Origin: Axinella damicornis
Taxonomy: Eukaryota; Porifera; Demospongiae; Axinellida; Axinellidae
NCBI GenBank assembly: GCA_963931865.1
Contig: OZ007516.1
Span: 10,364,785-10,428,784, forward strand
Length of the DNA stretch: 64,000 bases
Direction: 5' to 3'
Shown: one piece after another, positions 23,044-34,138 of the stretch
Layout: every line of letters starts with the position of its first letter
Numbering within the stretch: position 1 is the stretch's first letter
Made by a program: the position numbers and the translations under genes
The notes under the pieces: model-generated
Database searches by the model: none
What the model saw: only the letters and a program-made list of their open reading frames with translations
Told to the model about the DNA's origin: nothing

Positions 23044-24095
23044 TCCGGTGTCATGGGGAATTTGGCACCCCCGATTTATGGCACCCCCATGCTAAATACC
23101 CTAAGGAAATTGGAACCCCCAAGCAAAAAACGCTGAGGGAATTTGGCACCCCGCGGTGCACCCCTTGGGGAATTTGGCATCCCGTTACGATATCGATACA
23201 GCTGACCGTATACCAGCGAATCAAATAAAGCTAGGCATTGCTGAACCTATAGTGACCTTATCAGAAGGTGTCAGTCATGGAAAATGTATTTGAAGAAGCT
23301 TGCAATGCGCTACTAGTCACAAGATGGCGGAGATCGAACTTGGAACGGCGGACGGTTCGGATGAGATTAAGGTCTACGATGAAGTATTTAGCCAGCGCAA
23401 GATACCCCGAAACAGCGACGAAGGTTGAGAAAGGTGTCATTCGGAAACAAGCAAAAAGGTTTCTGCTTGTTGATGGCGTCCTACACTCTACAAGCAAACC
23501 TCTTCCTAGCTTCCTGTATATAATGATGCAGTTTTGTGTAATAAAATAGACTACTTCTTTTCTTTTTGTTTATCTTCTTTTACAGTATAATGTAAGAAAC
23601 ATGTTGGGTGTCCAGCATCTAGCTATAAACAACAAAATACAGAGTATAGGGAGATACGAAAATGGTATAAGCACTGGTATAATTATGACTAATGCATGGC
23701 CGCAGCCATAGAGTATAATATCTGCGTACTGAAACAATTAATTTTTCAATAGTAATTTCTAATAAATCAGTAACTGTTGATGAAAAATTGCGTGAGGGTG
23801 CCATATTCCCTAGGGAATATGACACCCCCTTGACAAGAGAGTGCCAACCAGTAAAGTTTAACAATAATTTCTTGCAATCACTAGCCTACTACTATACATA
23901 CATCAGTATGTCTACTTGACACATCGACGAAAATTTGCATGGGGTGCCATATTCCCTAGGGAATAATGCGTGCGGGTGCCATTTTCCCTGTTGCATGGGG
24001 GATGCCAAAATCCCTGAGGGGGTACCAGTATCCCTAGGGAATTTGGCATGGGGGTGCCAAATTCTCGGGGGTGCCAGATTCCCTATGACACCGGA
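23044..24095. mobile_element. TIR element rich in gaatttggcacccc motifs
   Basis: Ends tccggtgtcatggggaattt and, complemented, tccggtgtcatagggaatct. Sub-terminal regions repeat aatttggcaccccc in both orientations many times, giving strong self-complementarity. No clear target duplication. It holds a fragment of coding sequence (23317-23500). Confidence 0.8.
23317..23500 (+). pseudogene. Fragment resembling the pre-integrase segment of Gypsy-like elements
   Basis: The frame reads YLASARYPETATKVEKG and then VIRKQAKRFLLVDGVLHS. This fits the pattern YL..G.YP....K..IR..A..F...DGVL found just before the integrase zinc-binding domain in Gypsy-type and derived proteins. An ATG-led stretch in another frame (MAEIELGTADGSDEIKVYDE) precedes it, one base out of phase. 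No rve domain follows; only this short piece survives. Confidence 0.45.
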
Positions 24096-24302
24096 TATGA
24101 TCCACGTGGAATGACAACGTAAACATTACAATTTTACGGAAATATACCGAAAATAGCGGCGCTTGCGCGAGCAGTGGATACCAGGCCGTCTTTTCTCCTC
24201 CCACGCGGCCTGGGAACGAGGCTACAGTCACCCGTACTAAATAACGTACGTGCGGTTTTCCCTAATCGAATCAACACTTTCGCCGGAATACAGTGCTCGG
24301 CT

Positions 24303-27203
24303 ACGCGGAAGTGAAGTATCCTTCCAAAAATAGATCTGTTGCGAGCAGAGGTCATCGCTGCAAACTTCCCCTCTGTTGTTTGCATTGTAGAATCTTGGCT
24401 TTCAGAGGAAATAGAGGACAGTGAGGTATCTATTGATGACTATTAATTAATTCGATTGGACAGAAACAGACATGGAGGAGGTGTACTCCTCTATATCCAT
24501 AATTCATTAACATGGGAGCCCGTGATCAAGGGCCCTAACGAACTGGAGCTCTTGGCTATTTCTATTAGTTCAACACACTCTTCTGTTAAGCATTGTATCT
24601 TAGTTTTGTATCGTCCTCCCTCCTCAGCAGTTACCTTTTTTGATAATCTTTGTACAGCTTTACAGTCTATTTCGCCAAATCATTTTACTAGTTTTGTATT
24701 AATAGGAGATTTTAATATTAATTTTTGTAGTAGAGATCACCCCTATTTTTGTAAGCTAGATACTATTTTGCAGACGTTTTCTTTATCTCAAGTTGTTAAC
24801 ACTCACACTCACACGGCTCCCAGTGGCGAAACATCACTGATTGATCTAGCCCTTGTATCAAACCCCGATCTGGTCTTGGATTGCACAACAGTTTCCCCCC
24901 TTGAAATAGCAGATGTGCGGTCATATCATAATGGTGTGAAGCTGACCTTGAGATGGAAACATAAGCATGCCAAGCAAGTTCAACAGCAGCCGCGAACAAT
25001 TTGGAGGTATGCAAATGCAGATTTTCAAAAGGCCAATCAAATGATCCAGGAAGTAGCCTGGGATAGACTGCTACCGGAAGACAATGTTGATGTGGCTGCT
25101 GTAAACTGGCACAACAAAGTGATGGATATCATGCATGCTTGCATTCCACAGCAAACACTTAAAAAAAGGAGAAATTTACCATGGCTCTCTAAAAATGCTA
25201 TTCGACTAATCAGGCAACGTAATGCCACATTCCAGGCTGCAAAAAGATCAGGCAGACCTCATCTGGTTGATAAGTTTAAGAAACTGCGCAACCGGGTAGT
25301 CAGACTCTTGCGAAATGACAAAAAATCTCATTTGGAGCAACTCAATGTTAGAGACAAGAGGAAGTTTTGGAAGGCTGTTAAGTTTCTGAACAGACAGCAA
25401 TCCTCAATCCCTCCCCTCCATTACCAGGGTATTACAGCCAACTCAAGTCAAGAAAAGGCAATTGTACTCAACCAATTCTTTTCAACGTGCTTTAACACAG
25501 CTGTACCACCACTAAATAGAGAAGTATTGTCACAAGAAAGTTTATGTCCGGACAACCTTCTCTGCACACCAAGTGAAGTGCTCTCATACATCACATCTCT
25601 GGACCCTGGTAAAGCAAGTGGGCCAGATGGCTTGTCAGGAAGGATGTTAAAAGGCATTGCTAACACTATTGCTCCTTCCCTTTCCAAGCTATTCAACATC
25701 TCTCTCAAGCTTGGTCGCTTTCCAAACATCTGGAAAACCTCGGCCATTGTTCCAATTCCAAAAAACTCGAATCGCAAGGAGGCATCAAACTACAGACCAA
25801 TTTCTTTACTACCCATAGTGAGTAAATTGCTTGAACGCCATGTCCATCGATACATCACCATGTTTCTTAATGAGGCCAACCCTTTGTCTAACAGACAGTG
25901 AGGGTTCCAAGTTGGCAGATCAACGGTTACAGCTTTACTGACTGTTACGCATGATTGGTTTAAGGCACTAGAATCCAGGCAAGATGTCTGTTCAGTGTTT
26001 TTTGACTTGAAAAAAGCCTTCGACTCCGTTCCCCATCAGCCTCTCATGGACAAACTCCACAGTTATGGGTTAGATGGCAACACTCTAGCGTGGCTAAACA
26101 GTTACCTAACAAACAGGAGGCAACATGTTGTAGTTGATGGTGCTACATCCACCGAAACAGCTGTAGTTTCTGGAGTGCCACAGGGTTCCGTCCTCGGTCC
26201 CCTCCTTTTCCTCATCTATATTGATGACATAACTTCCACTAGCTTCTCTGAAGGGAGTACCCTCAATCTCTTTGCAGACGACATGCTTCTCTATAAGATT
26301 ATAAAATCGCAGCAAGACCTTGACCAACTGCAGTCTGATGTTAATAGAATACAGGACTGGGTGAGTTTCAACCATCTCACCCTTAATCCTACGAAGTGCA
26401 AATCCATGTTCATCTCGAGGAAACGGAATTCCATCCAGCCTTTGTCTCTCCATCTAAATGGTGTCCCACTTGAACAGGTGGAGAGTTTTAAATATCTTGG
26501 TGTCTTCCTTTCATCAGATATGTCATGGTCAACCCATATCGACTCTGTCTGCTCGAAAGCTAGGAAACTTGTGGGGCTGCTCTACAGAAGGTTTTCTGCA
26601 GAGGTTGATAGCCACTCCCTACTTGAAATGTATAAGCTACTAGTCAGACCACATTTAGAGTATGCTGCTCCAGTTTGGAGTCCTCACCTTATTAAGGACA
26701 CTAACAATCTTGAAAATGTCCAGAAGTTTGCCTTGAGAATGTGCCACAAGAACTGGGATGCCGGTTACCAGGAATTACTGGATCTATCTACATTGCCCAC
26801 ACTTGAGAATAGGAGATTATACTTGAAGTTATGTACACTTTATAAGATTATTTATGGATACTTTTATTTCCCACCCAATGTTTTTATACCTAAGCCAAGT
26901 AGACTCCCTTATGATACACCCCTCCTGTACCAACCTCCTGTTCGCACCAATTCATTTCAGTCATCTTTTGTACCTAGTACCATCTCTGTTTGGAACAATC
27001 TTCCCCAAGTCTCCCTCTCTGCACCAAATGTTACTACATTTAAACTACACATTGCACCCTTTTTCTTGTAACTAAGTACATGTATTTGCATATCTTTAAT
27101 TAGCCTGTTTGTATATAGGGTACATCTAGATTAGCTTCACAGCTATTATGTATCCCTTTGCATTGCATAAACTGTTATAGAAAAAAAAAAAAAAAAAAAA
27201 AAG
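24303..27203 (+). pseudogene. Non-LTR retrotransposon (LINE 1 of window), EN-RT, CR1/L2-like
   Basis: A single frame runs from the endonuclease (VESWLSEE, RNRHGGGVLLY, LIGDFNI, then SLIDLALVS) into reverse transcriptase (SGPDGLSG, NYRPISLLP, FFDLKKAFDSVPH, GVPQGSVLGPLLF, LFADD near 26271). It ends at 27071, followed by about 110 bp of 3' sequence and an A-tract at 27180-27203. The 5' end is truncated. Two in-frame stops interrupt it: TAA at 24444 (a Gln is usual in DY-L-IR) and TGA at 25899 (Trp or Gly context NRQ-GFQ). Inserted inside the foldback element at 22361-27255. Confidence 0.93.
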
Positions 27204-28009
27204 TGCAAGTCATTTGCCCAGACCCTTCTTCTCGGTGGGTCTGGGAACCAGACTAGCAGTTGCCGGGTCTGCCGGACCTGTTCCGCCGCCCTTGTGAATT
27301 CAAGCTCAGCCATGATGTGAAGTAGGACAGTTTGCATACCATGCCTCTGAGAGTTTCGTCATCATTGTTATTTGCTTCACAAGGTAGGAAGGATGAGCGA
27401 TTTGCACAATGTTGGCATACAGAATAAGGCCACTTAGTGTTCCTTTAGTCACTGTCAAATCGCATAAAATCAAGAAAGCTACTAGCACCATATCAGCTAC
27501 TCCAAACGCAACAAGTAGTGAGAGGTACGTGTTTTGACATTTTCTGCATGTGTTTGATCCCAAAACTCCTCGTTTACACTGTCCATATAACACTGCCGAA
27601 CAATTAAATTCACACTGCTCACCTGGATTTTCTAGATGTATATCGTTGTCTCTTTGAATGCAGTAGTCGAATGGGCAGTGCTTGTGGACAGTGATCTGAA
27701 TTCCTCCACTCATATTTGCATGTGTAGTGATGTTGTCAGTGATTGAATACCCAATCCAAATTCCTGCAGGCCGATGAACTCTTTGCGTGTCTATGTCACA
27801 AGTTAGTCCTGCGTCTGCAAGAATGAATTCACAGCCACATATTGGAGGAACACCTTGCAGCGTGAAGCCCAGTGGACAAGGGTGGAGTTGGATGGTGAGC
27901 GTGGGAGGTTGATACAAGTAGTCAAACAATTCCGAAGGATTTTCAACTGTCAGCTTCAAGTACTCCACACTATTACCTGAGAACACAGCATAGCTTAAAT
28001 TGGTACAGT

Positions 28010-29095
28010 ACCGACTGACTGACTGTGACTCCTGCAGACTCCCGAGGGAATGTGGCCCAGGTTAGGTATGAAATTTGGCTCTTACAACTCCTCTGACAGG
28101 CCCATTCCTTTGACCAACAGTTATCACAGTGACATTAAGGTAGTAAACATGGGTACCGCGATCTCCGAAACCAAGTTGATGGATAAATGGGCAGCATCAA
28201 AGCGTACACAAGTTTCAGCAATACTTTGCATCAAACTGCTCCCTCTGCTTGAAAATGCCCTAAAACTCAATTTTAAGGCCCTCTACGAAACTGAAAATTT
28301 GGACCCTCTCCAAGGCCCCAACCACACTCTGACCCCATCATCAATACACACACAAAACAGGCCCAAAAACTACGGATGGATTTACCACCTGCTCTCCTCA
28401 CTTGCAGGCTACAGCCCAAAACTCACTGCCACCCTCAAAAACAGAGGTTTGGCTACACTAGGCTTTCAAAAAAAATTCCACGCACACCAACTAAAACCGA
28501 CTCAAGCCAAGGCCAGTTTCCAAAAGGTCAACCTACCCCCTGCAAAACTAGGGATGCTTTTCCACGTTCACCTCTCGGTTACAGAGTTTTGGCCACACAT
28601 CTACTCCCTCTCACCAGCCCAGTCCAGCTACCAAACCAGCCAAATTCGCCCAAACACGAAAATGGACGGGGCCTGTAATGCCTAAAGGTCAACTCTCTAG
28701 AGTACCTTGGCTAGGGAGCTGTCGGAGGCTGTTCACTTTCCAGGCTGTTCTTCGGCCACTTCAGCAGACCCACAAACATTCCTGCTCACTCCACCTAGCT
28801 ATTCACACTCAGATAGCCCATCGCTACATTCAATAAGCCAGAATAGCTCTTTACTTAAAAAAAAAAAAAAAAAAAAAAGAATGTTCAAACAAATCTTCAA
28901 GGTACCGCACGGCCACATCAGAGTACCGATTTGAAACTTGAAAGGGCCGCTAGCCGCATCAAAGAGAGAAGCCCCCCTTGTTTATTCCGGTTGCCGCCAT
29001 GGGAAAACGTAAACAGATGAATAACTCTAAATAACCGTATGCGAGTGACGTTATCTCATTAATTATTCATGAGCAAAATTGCGCGATTTCGCCGA
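28010..29095. other. Insertion or intron within the beta-helix gene
   Basis: About 1.1 kb separates coding segments that appear contiguous in the family. It has a possible donor (TTTAAG|GTAGAA) on the minus strand. The plus strand has a 636-nt open frame (28050-28685) and an A-tract (28857-28878), which suggests a degenerate polyadenylated insertion. No domain recognised. Confidence 0.4.
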
Positions 29096-29400
29096 TGCCG
29101 TGCTTTCTACCTTAAAGTGGGCACCTGAGAAACTTGCAACAGTTTTCAATTTGTTGGCACAATTCTGCAAAATGCCATCACAGAAACATGCTCCAATAGG
29201 ATCAGAAGATATATCAGACTTTCCTGGCCCATTAGTGAAGTTGAAGATTGCATCGTATATGGTAACGTCTGATGGATTTACATGTGCAGGCCTAGTTGGA
29301 AGTTTGTATGACCAAGGATTGCAGCTGTCGAAATATCCTCCATAAATAGATTCACCAGCCTTGTTAGCTGTGTTGTTCTTGAATTCAAACACAATGCCAG

Positions 29401-29873
29401 CAGTGGCGGATCCAGGGGGGGGGGGGGGGGGGGGCAGGGGGGCCGGTGCCCCCCCCCTGGCTAGAGAATTTTTTTATTTTATATAGCTAGCTGCCGCTAC
29501 GTTACAACTCCTGGCCTGGCGCCATGGCCTCCTCAGCTCGCAATATCGTGCGTTGCCTGAAACCGAACGGCTTGGGAACGAGACCACCATCCAGTATACC
29601 CCTCCGTGTACGTACGTATTACGTTCGTGAGCGAAATAAGCAAGGAAGAAGCTCATGCCGGCCCTGGGACCTGCAATCCTCGTACATCTGGAACTTGCAG
29701 TGCAAAGCGCGAAGGTGCCACGAGAGCCCATCCTGAGAAGCGAAAAATGAAGGCGAAAAAAATTTTCCGCGCTTCGCGCGGACTGATCGGCGCTATGCGC
29801 CTCTATGCACTGCCTCCGCCAGCGTTTCATATACGGTGCCCCCCCCCTTTCAGAAATCCTGTATCCGCCCCTG
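29401..29873. mobile_element. hAT-like miniature element with 5-bp TSD, inside coding sequence
   Basis: Ends cagtggcggatccag and (complement) caggggcggatacag. The 5-bp duplication gccag lies at 29396-29400 and 29874-29878. Removing the element and one gccag restores the minus-strand frame (YNETG|IVFEFKNNTAN). Interior: a poly-G run and no gene. Confidence 0.88.
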
Positions 29874-32034
29874 GCCAGTCTCATTGTACAGCATACCAAG
29901 AGGAATATCAGGCTGCAGTGGACAGGGATAGTTACATGTACCATAGGGGGATAGCTCCTCTTTGATATACATGGCTCCGCCTACCTTACTGGCTCGGTTG
30001 TTTATGAAGGAGACCTTTGTATTTAGCCGGGGGTATAGGTATGAGTACAAGAGAATAAGACCACCACCCCTCACTCCACTGTTGTTTTTGAAGACGTTCT
30101 GGCCTTCCGGAAATACGTTGGATTTCTCTGCCAGTAGTCCGGTACTATTGTTGTTTCTGTACTGGCAGCTTGTGAAGGTGACATTGATTATCCTGTGCAG
30201 ATACACTGTGGCTTGCGTTACAGATGCATGAGTCAAATTGTAGTTCAGTATTGGTAGGACGGTACTCTCACTTGGGCTTTGATGGTTAGAAAATGAAGTA
30301 TTTTGAATCACAAGGTGGATGTGACCAGAAGTTGGAAGGCTTGTGAATGTGTTGTAAGCCCCTTCAGATGTAACTGCAAGGGCTGACCCAAGGTAGCCAG
30401 TGTTGTTTGCAAATGTGCACTTATGTATTCTCACAACGGACACTGGAGAAGCTTGACAGTTATATAATGAGACAGTTCTTGGATCTCTTTGAGTCACCAA
30501 GTCTATCCACACAGCACCTCCAGAGTCAGCAGTATTATTAGTAAATGTGACATTTGAGAGTGATATTGTGCCCAAACTGCCAACATGCCTGACATTCTGC
30601 ACACATGGCAGAAACCGTGTGTAAATGACTATGGCTCCTCCATATCGACCTACCCCAGATCTGAAATTACTGTCTTCAATACTGATTGAGCGGTAAGGTG
30701 TAGCTGGAACAATCATAATGCCTAGATTTCCAGCTCCAAGGGCATTTCCATAAGAAAGATTTTGCCACCATCCTTTTGGAGATTCACCAACTGCACCTAG
30801 AATGTTGCCATTCATTGTTACATTTCTCATCTGTATGGTGTACTTGCGACACAGGCTTATAATAATTCCGAGTCCACCACAATCTCTGTGTTTAAATTGT
30901 GCACACTACTTGCTTGGTCAGTGTGATTTACAGTGCATGAAACTTCTGGCGGCCATGTAGATTGATTCCAGGATGCATATGCAGATAGTGAAATACCTCC
31001 ACTAATTACTGCCCTCCTCCTTCAATACGACTGTTTGCTATTACAATGTCATGAAAACCAGAGTTACCGCTAGGGTGGATAACACTAATGGCCAAGTTTG
31101 CTCCATACAGTGTCACAACCTTTTCATCCTTTTGGTTTCCTGACATGATTGAATCGTTTATTTGAATGGTGACATGAGAACATTGTTGGTAGAGCACAAT
31201 ATTGAGCCCTGGAGGTACTGGCAGTAGGGTTGGAAATTCTGGAGTGCTTCCATACATAAACTTTGAAGATGTGATAGCAAGATTCACCTCAGCTATCTTA
31301 TCGGGAATCAGTGAACATTGCTGTTCATTGAGCATGAAGTAGACCATTGCGTTGCCTCCTGGGTGGAAGGTATTTCTTTTATTAAAAACAAAAGCCAAAT
31401 CGGTTATGCTAGAATTTCCAAGCAAATTCAAAGTACCTAGTCCATACCCAGTGCTGTTCTGTACAAGCACACCAGACAGGTCTAGGTCCTCAACTAGGAA
31501 AAAAGCCAAAGCAATAACAATCTTCTGAAGATAATATTGTTGTGGAATGTATGGAAAGAGATCAACAACCTTGGATATATTCGTACCACAGTGTACAAAC
31601 GAGAGGTTTGCTATCAGCAAGGACTCCACAATCCCAAACACGAATCCTCCACCACTTGAATTGCAAGATATTACAGCAGATGGTTCCAGTGAGATAAAAC
31701 TCTGTGACGATGGTACCAACTGGCTGTCACCAATCATCTGGAGTCTGTTAATTGCCGGGATTGTTAGCGGTTCCTCTGCCGTAAGCCAGTGGGTACCACT
31801 GAGGAAGTAGAAGGTTGTGTGTGACTGAAAGTAGTGTTGAGACCTGCTGACATAATGCATGAGAGTTTGACATGTTGCAGAACTAGCTGTGGATGGACAC
31901 ACTGTGTCTGAGCTTGGTGTTACATAGTACACTTGCTTAGCAAAGCATCCTCTTAAAATGACCACTGTGTTGAGAACAGCAAGCAGCAAGAAAGCACTCA
32001 TTGTGCTTAGGTTGTATCGCCCTGTGAGTGGCAT

Positions 32035-34138
32035 AGATATATAAAAAAGTGTAAGTGAAGAGCCCTCAACCTCCTAATATTAAATAACTTGCCCTCCACT
32101 CTAATAGACTGAGGAGCAGTCCCTGAAACCTAACTCATGGTACTCATGGTATACACTTCCTGCAACCTAAACTCTAGATTCAAGGGAGGGTGCAGACCCC
32201 AAGAACTAATAATTATATCACTAAATTCCTGGGTATAGTTTGGTTGCTTGAGTTGTAATTCTGTGAGTTGCACACACCAATTAGCTATAGTCCCTTGCTG
32301 CATCCGGCGCTGCAGCTATGCATGAAACCATTTATCCAGAGTGCAGTAACATTTCATTTGTCACTGCATTTTGGTACCAACCTTGGTACATTATAAATTT
32401 TGGTACAACTTAGGTGATATTCATTGCGTTATTGGAACATAGTTACTTGCAATGAGCGATTGATTATTGTGGTTCAACAGGCAATTCAGTTCTTAAAATT
32501 GATTGATTGATTTGCATCAGCTACTGCATGGTTGTTCTTCGTTGGGTTATTGGGTGACAAAAGTGGGAGGCGGTTTAAGGCCCGAGGATGAGCCTAAACT
32601 ACCCAAATTAGGTTGAATCAGCCCTAAGGCAGCACAGTAATATAATATAAGGCAGCACAGTAAATTAAGGCATACAGAGTTGGTTCCTACAAGCCTTCCA
32701 GTATGCAGTGCACCCTCAGTGTGTGTTGTTGAAGGCTAAGAACCAGAGTGACCATGCATATCTCCATTGCCCATATGAAAACCATGTCATAGAAAATAAG
32801 TAGAGGTGCTTTTGAGTGAACAAATGATAGCTTCTACCTGGCCAATTCCTCCTTAGCAGTTAATCGTTCTCAATCATAATTGTATTATGTAGTGGTCATG
32901 CAGAGGTCTATCTTAAAAGCTTACCTGAATGGCTTTTCATGGAGTTCTGTGTGGTGAAACTGCAGGTGAGTTAAGCGCTGGAAAGGCTAATCCAAACAAA
33001 AGCAGCTCTCTGTGGTAACAATGTTTGCATGTACTTGCTCTCTCAAGTGCTAATTAGCAATTCAGTTATTCTCTTTATGCACTCAGTATCATATTACACA
33101 GCTATGTACGTATCTAAAGCTCACTATGCAAGGTGCTGATCACACTTGATGAGCTGGAACAGGCACTCTACATGTATACAGACTGAAACAACTACTGAAC
33201 TGCCAGATGACTTCCTGTCTTGTGTGGTAGCTAGCTATATAGCTATCCACAGCATGCAGCCAACAAACCCAAGGCATGCACTGGTGTGGGTACATGGAGT
33301 GACTGGGTTTCAGGGTGTGGTTGGAGTGACTGGGTTTCAGGATGTGTGGTTGAAGTGACTGGGTTTCAGTGTCAGTAAAGTGCTACTGCTTTGTTGAGGT
33401 TGCCCCAATCCCATTTCCTGCAAATGTTGGTTCGAAAATTAATGGTTGCACAAAATTAATTTCGAGTAGAACCAACAAAATTTGGACTGAGTTATAGAAA
33501 AATCTATAGAAACACCAAGTCTGGAAGGACTTCATAAATGCTGGACTAACTTTCAAAACCAGCTTCACTTAGTTTTGGGCCTAGCCACATTTTTGCATCC
33601 AGTACTTTTCCCCTAGCTCCTCTCTGGACGTAAAAATGTGGCTGGCCCCAAGACTAAGCTTCACCAAAGTTTGTGTACAGGTGTATAATTTACTTTCATG
33701 GTATTTATACAATTCAAAGAGTCTCCTAGGGAGAAATTTCATTTTGGAAGTTTATTCCTGGTTGCACTATAGGAATCTGCAACTGAGTTGCAACACAGCT
33801 AGCTCGCTAACCTATTCAAAAATGTAACTGCGTTTGTAAAATGTGGGAGGACACTTGCCATGCATTGAGTTTGATGACACATTACTGAGCAATGAGAAAT
33901 AAATGTATCCATTGCAAATTTGGATTTCTATCGCATGTGTGAAAGGGCTAATTCTCTTACTGTGTGAGTAGCTATTCTGGTATTACATGTACAGATCAAC
34001 CAAAATACATAATATTATGTTGCATAACAATACTTATTTATTGAACTTTTAAGTGGCACTTGATCCTGTAAACAGTAACTGTATAGCGTCCACACGCCTG
34101 AACCCTCCATTCCCAAACTTGTATGTAAAGACAGTTTC
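32035..34138. other. Intergenic sequence
   Basis: No gene supported. Contains a short direct repeat (gtgactgggtttcagg..., three times, 33297-33370) and an imperfect inverted repeat around 33553-33660 (gcctagccacattttt and aaaaatgtggctggcc). Confidence 0.5.

Larger units (their letters stand above)
22558..24224. mobile_element. Foldback-family element, 1667 bp, 9-bp TSD
   Basis: About 63-bp TIRs begin tagcctcgttcccaggccgc and continue through gtgggaggagaaaagacggc. Perfect 9-bp target duplication cagtcaccc at 22549-22557 and 24225-24233. It contains another TIR element (23044-24095). This is the best-defined member of the family of foldback elements seen all over the window and fixes the TSD length at 9 bp, as in Mutator elements. 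Confidence 0.92.
22361..27255. mobile_element. Foldback/TIR element (about 4.9 kb) with 9-bp TSD and nested cargo
   Basis: The left end ttagtctggttcccagaccc and the right end (complement) ctagtctggttcccagaccc form TIRs of about 45 bp, continuing to gggcaaatga. The flanks are gcagttgcc on both sides (22352-22360 and 27256-27264). The interior is mostly two later insertions: a 1667-bp element (22558-24224) and a LINE (about 24300-27203). The element's own sequence is therefore only a few hundred bases. Ends and TSD size fit a Mutator-like non-autonomous element. Confidence 0.85.
21888..27294. mobile_element. hAT-like element copy A, interrupted by nested insertions
   Basis: 21888-22360 and 27265-27294 together match the uninterrupted element at 35494-36036. 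The split point carries a 9-bp duplication gcagttgcc from the insertion at 22361-27255. The right end cgcccttg is followed by tgaat, the same flank as copy B. The left ~70 bp of copy B are absent here; the inverted repeat of the CARF gene lies there instead. Confidence 0.85.
27306..32034 (-). pseudogene. Beta-helix repeat membrane protein gene, 5' part, broken
   Basis: It starts with a hydrophobic leader after Met (AFLLLAVLNTVVILRGCFA, near 31985). A long extracellular part follows, rich in Asn-X-Ser/Thr and in the pattern F.NN.A..GGA.Y (FTNNTADSGGAVW, FINNRASKVGGAMY, FKNNTANKAGESIY), typical of right-handed beta-helix repeats. Near 27540-27620 come Cys-rich segments and then a TM helix (YLSLLVAFGVADMVLVAFL). 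Breaks: a one-base deletion at about 31006 (GGG|AVISGG), another near 30905, a hAT-like insertion (29401-29873), an insertion or intron at about 28010-29095, and an abrupt end at 27295 where hAT-like copy A begins. The family is known to me as abundant in sponges; the function is not established. Domain end to start order matches a protein whose missing C-terminus looks like the piece at 34139-36060. Confidence 0.7.

Noticed and set aside
24034..24224. Peptide-like frames across the foldback TIRs
   Set aside because: They are translations of inverted repeat ends that recur elsewhere in non-coding context.
28050..28685. 211-residue open frame on plus within the beta-helix gene insertion
   Set aside because: No recognisable domain, start or splice context; lies in an A-tract-bearing insertion.
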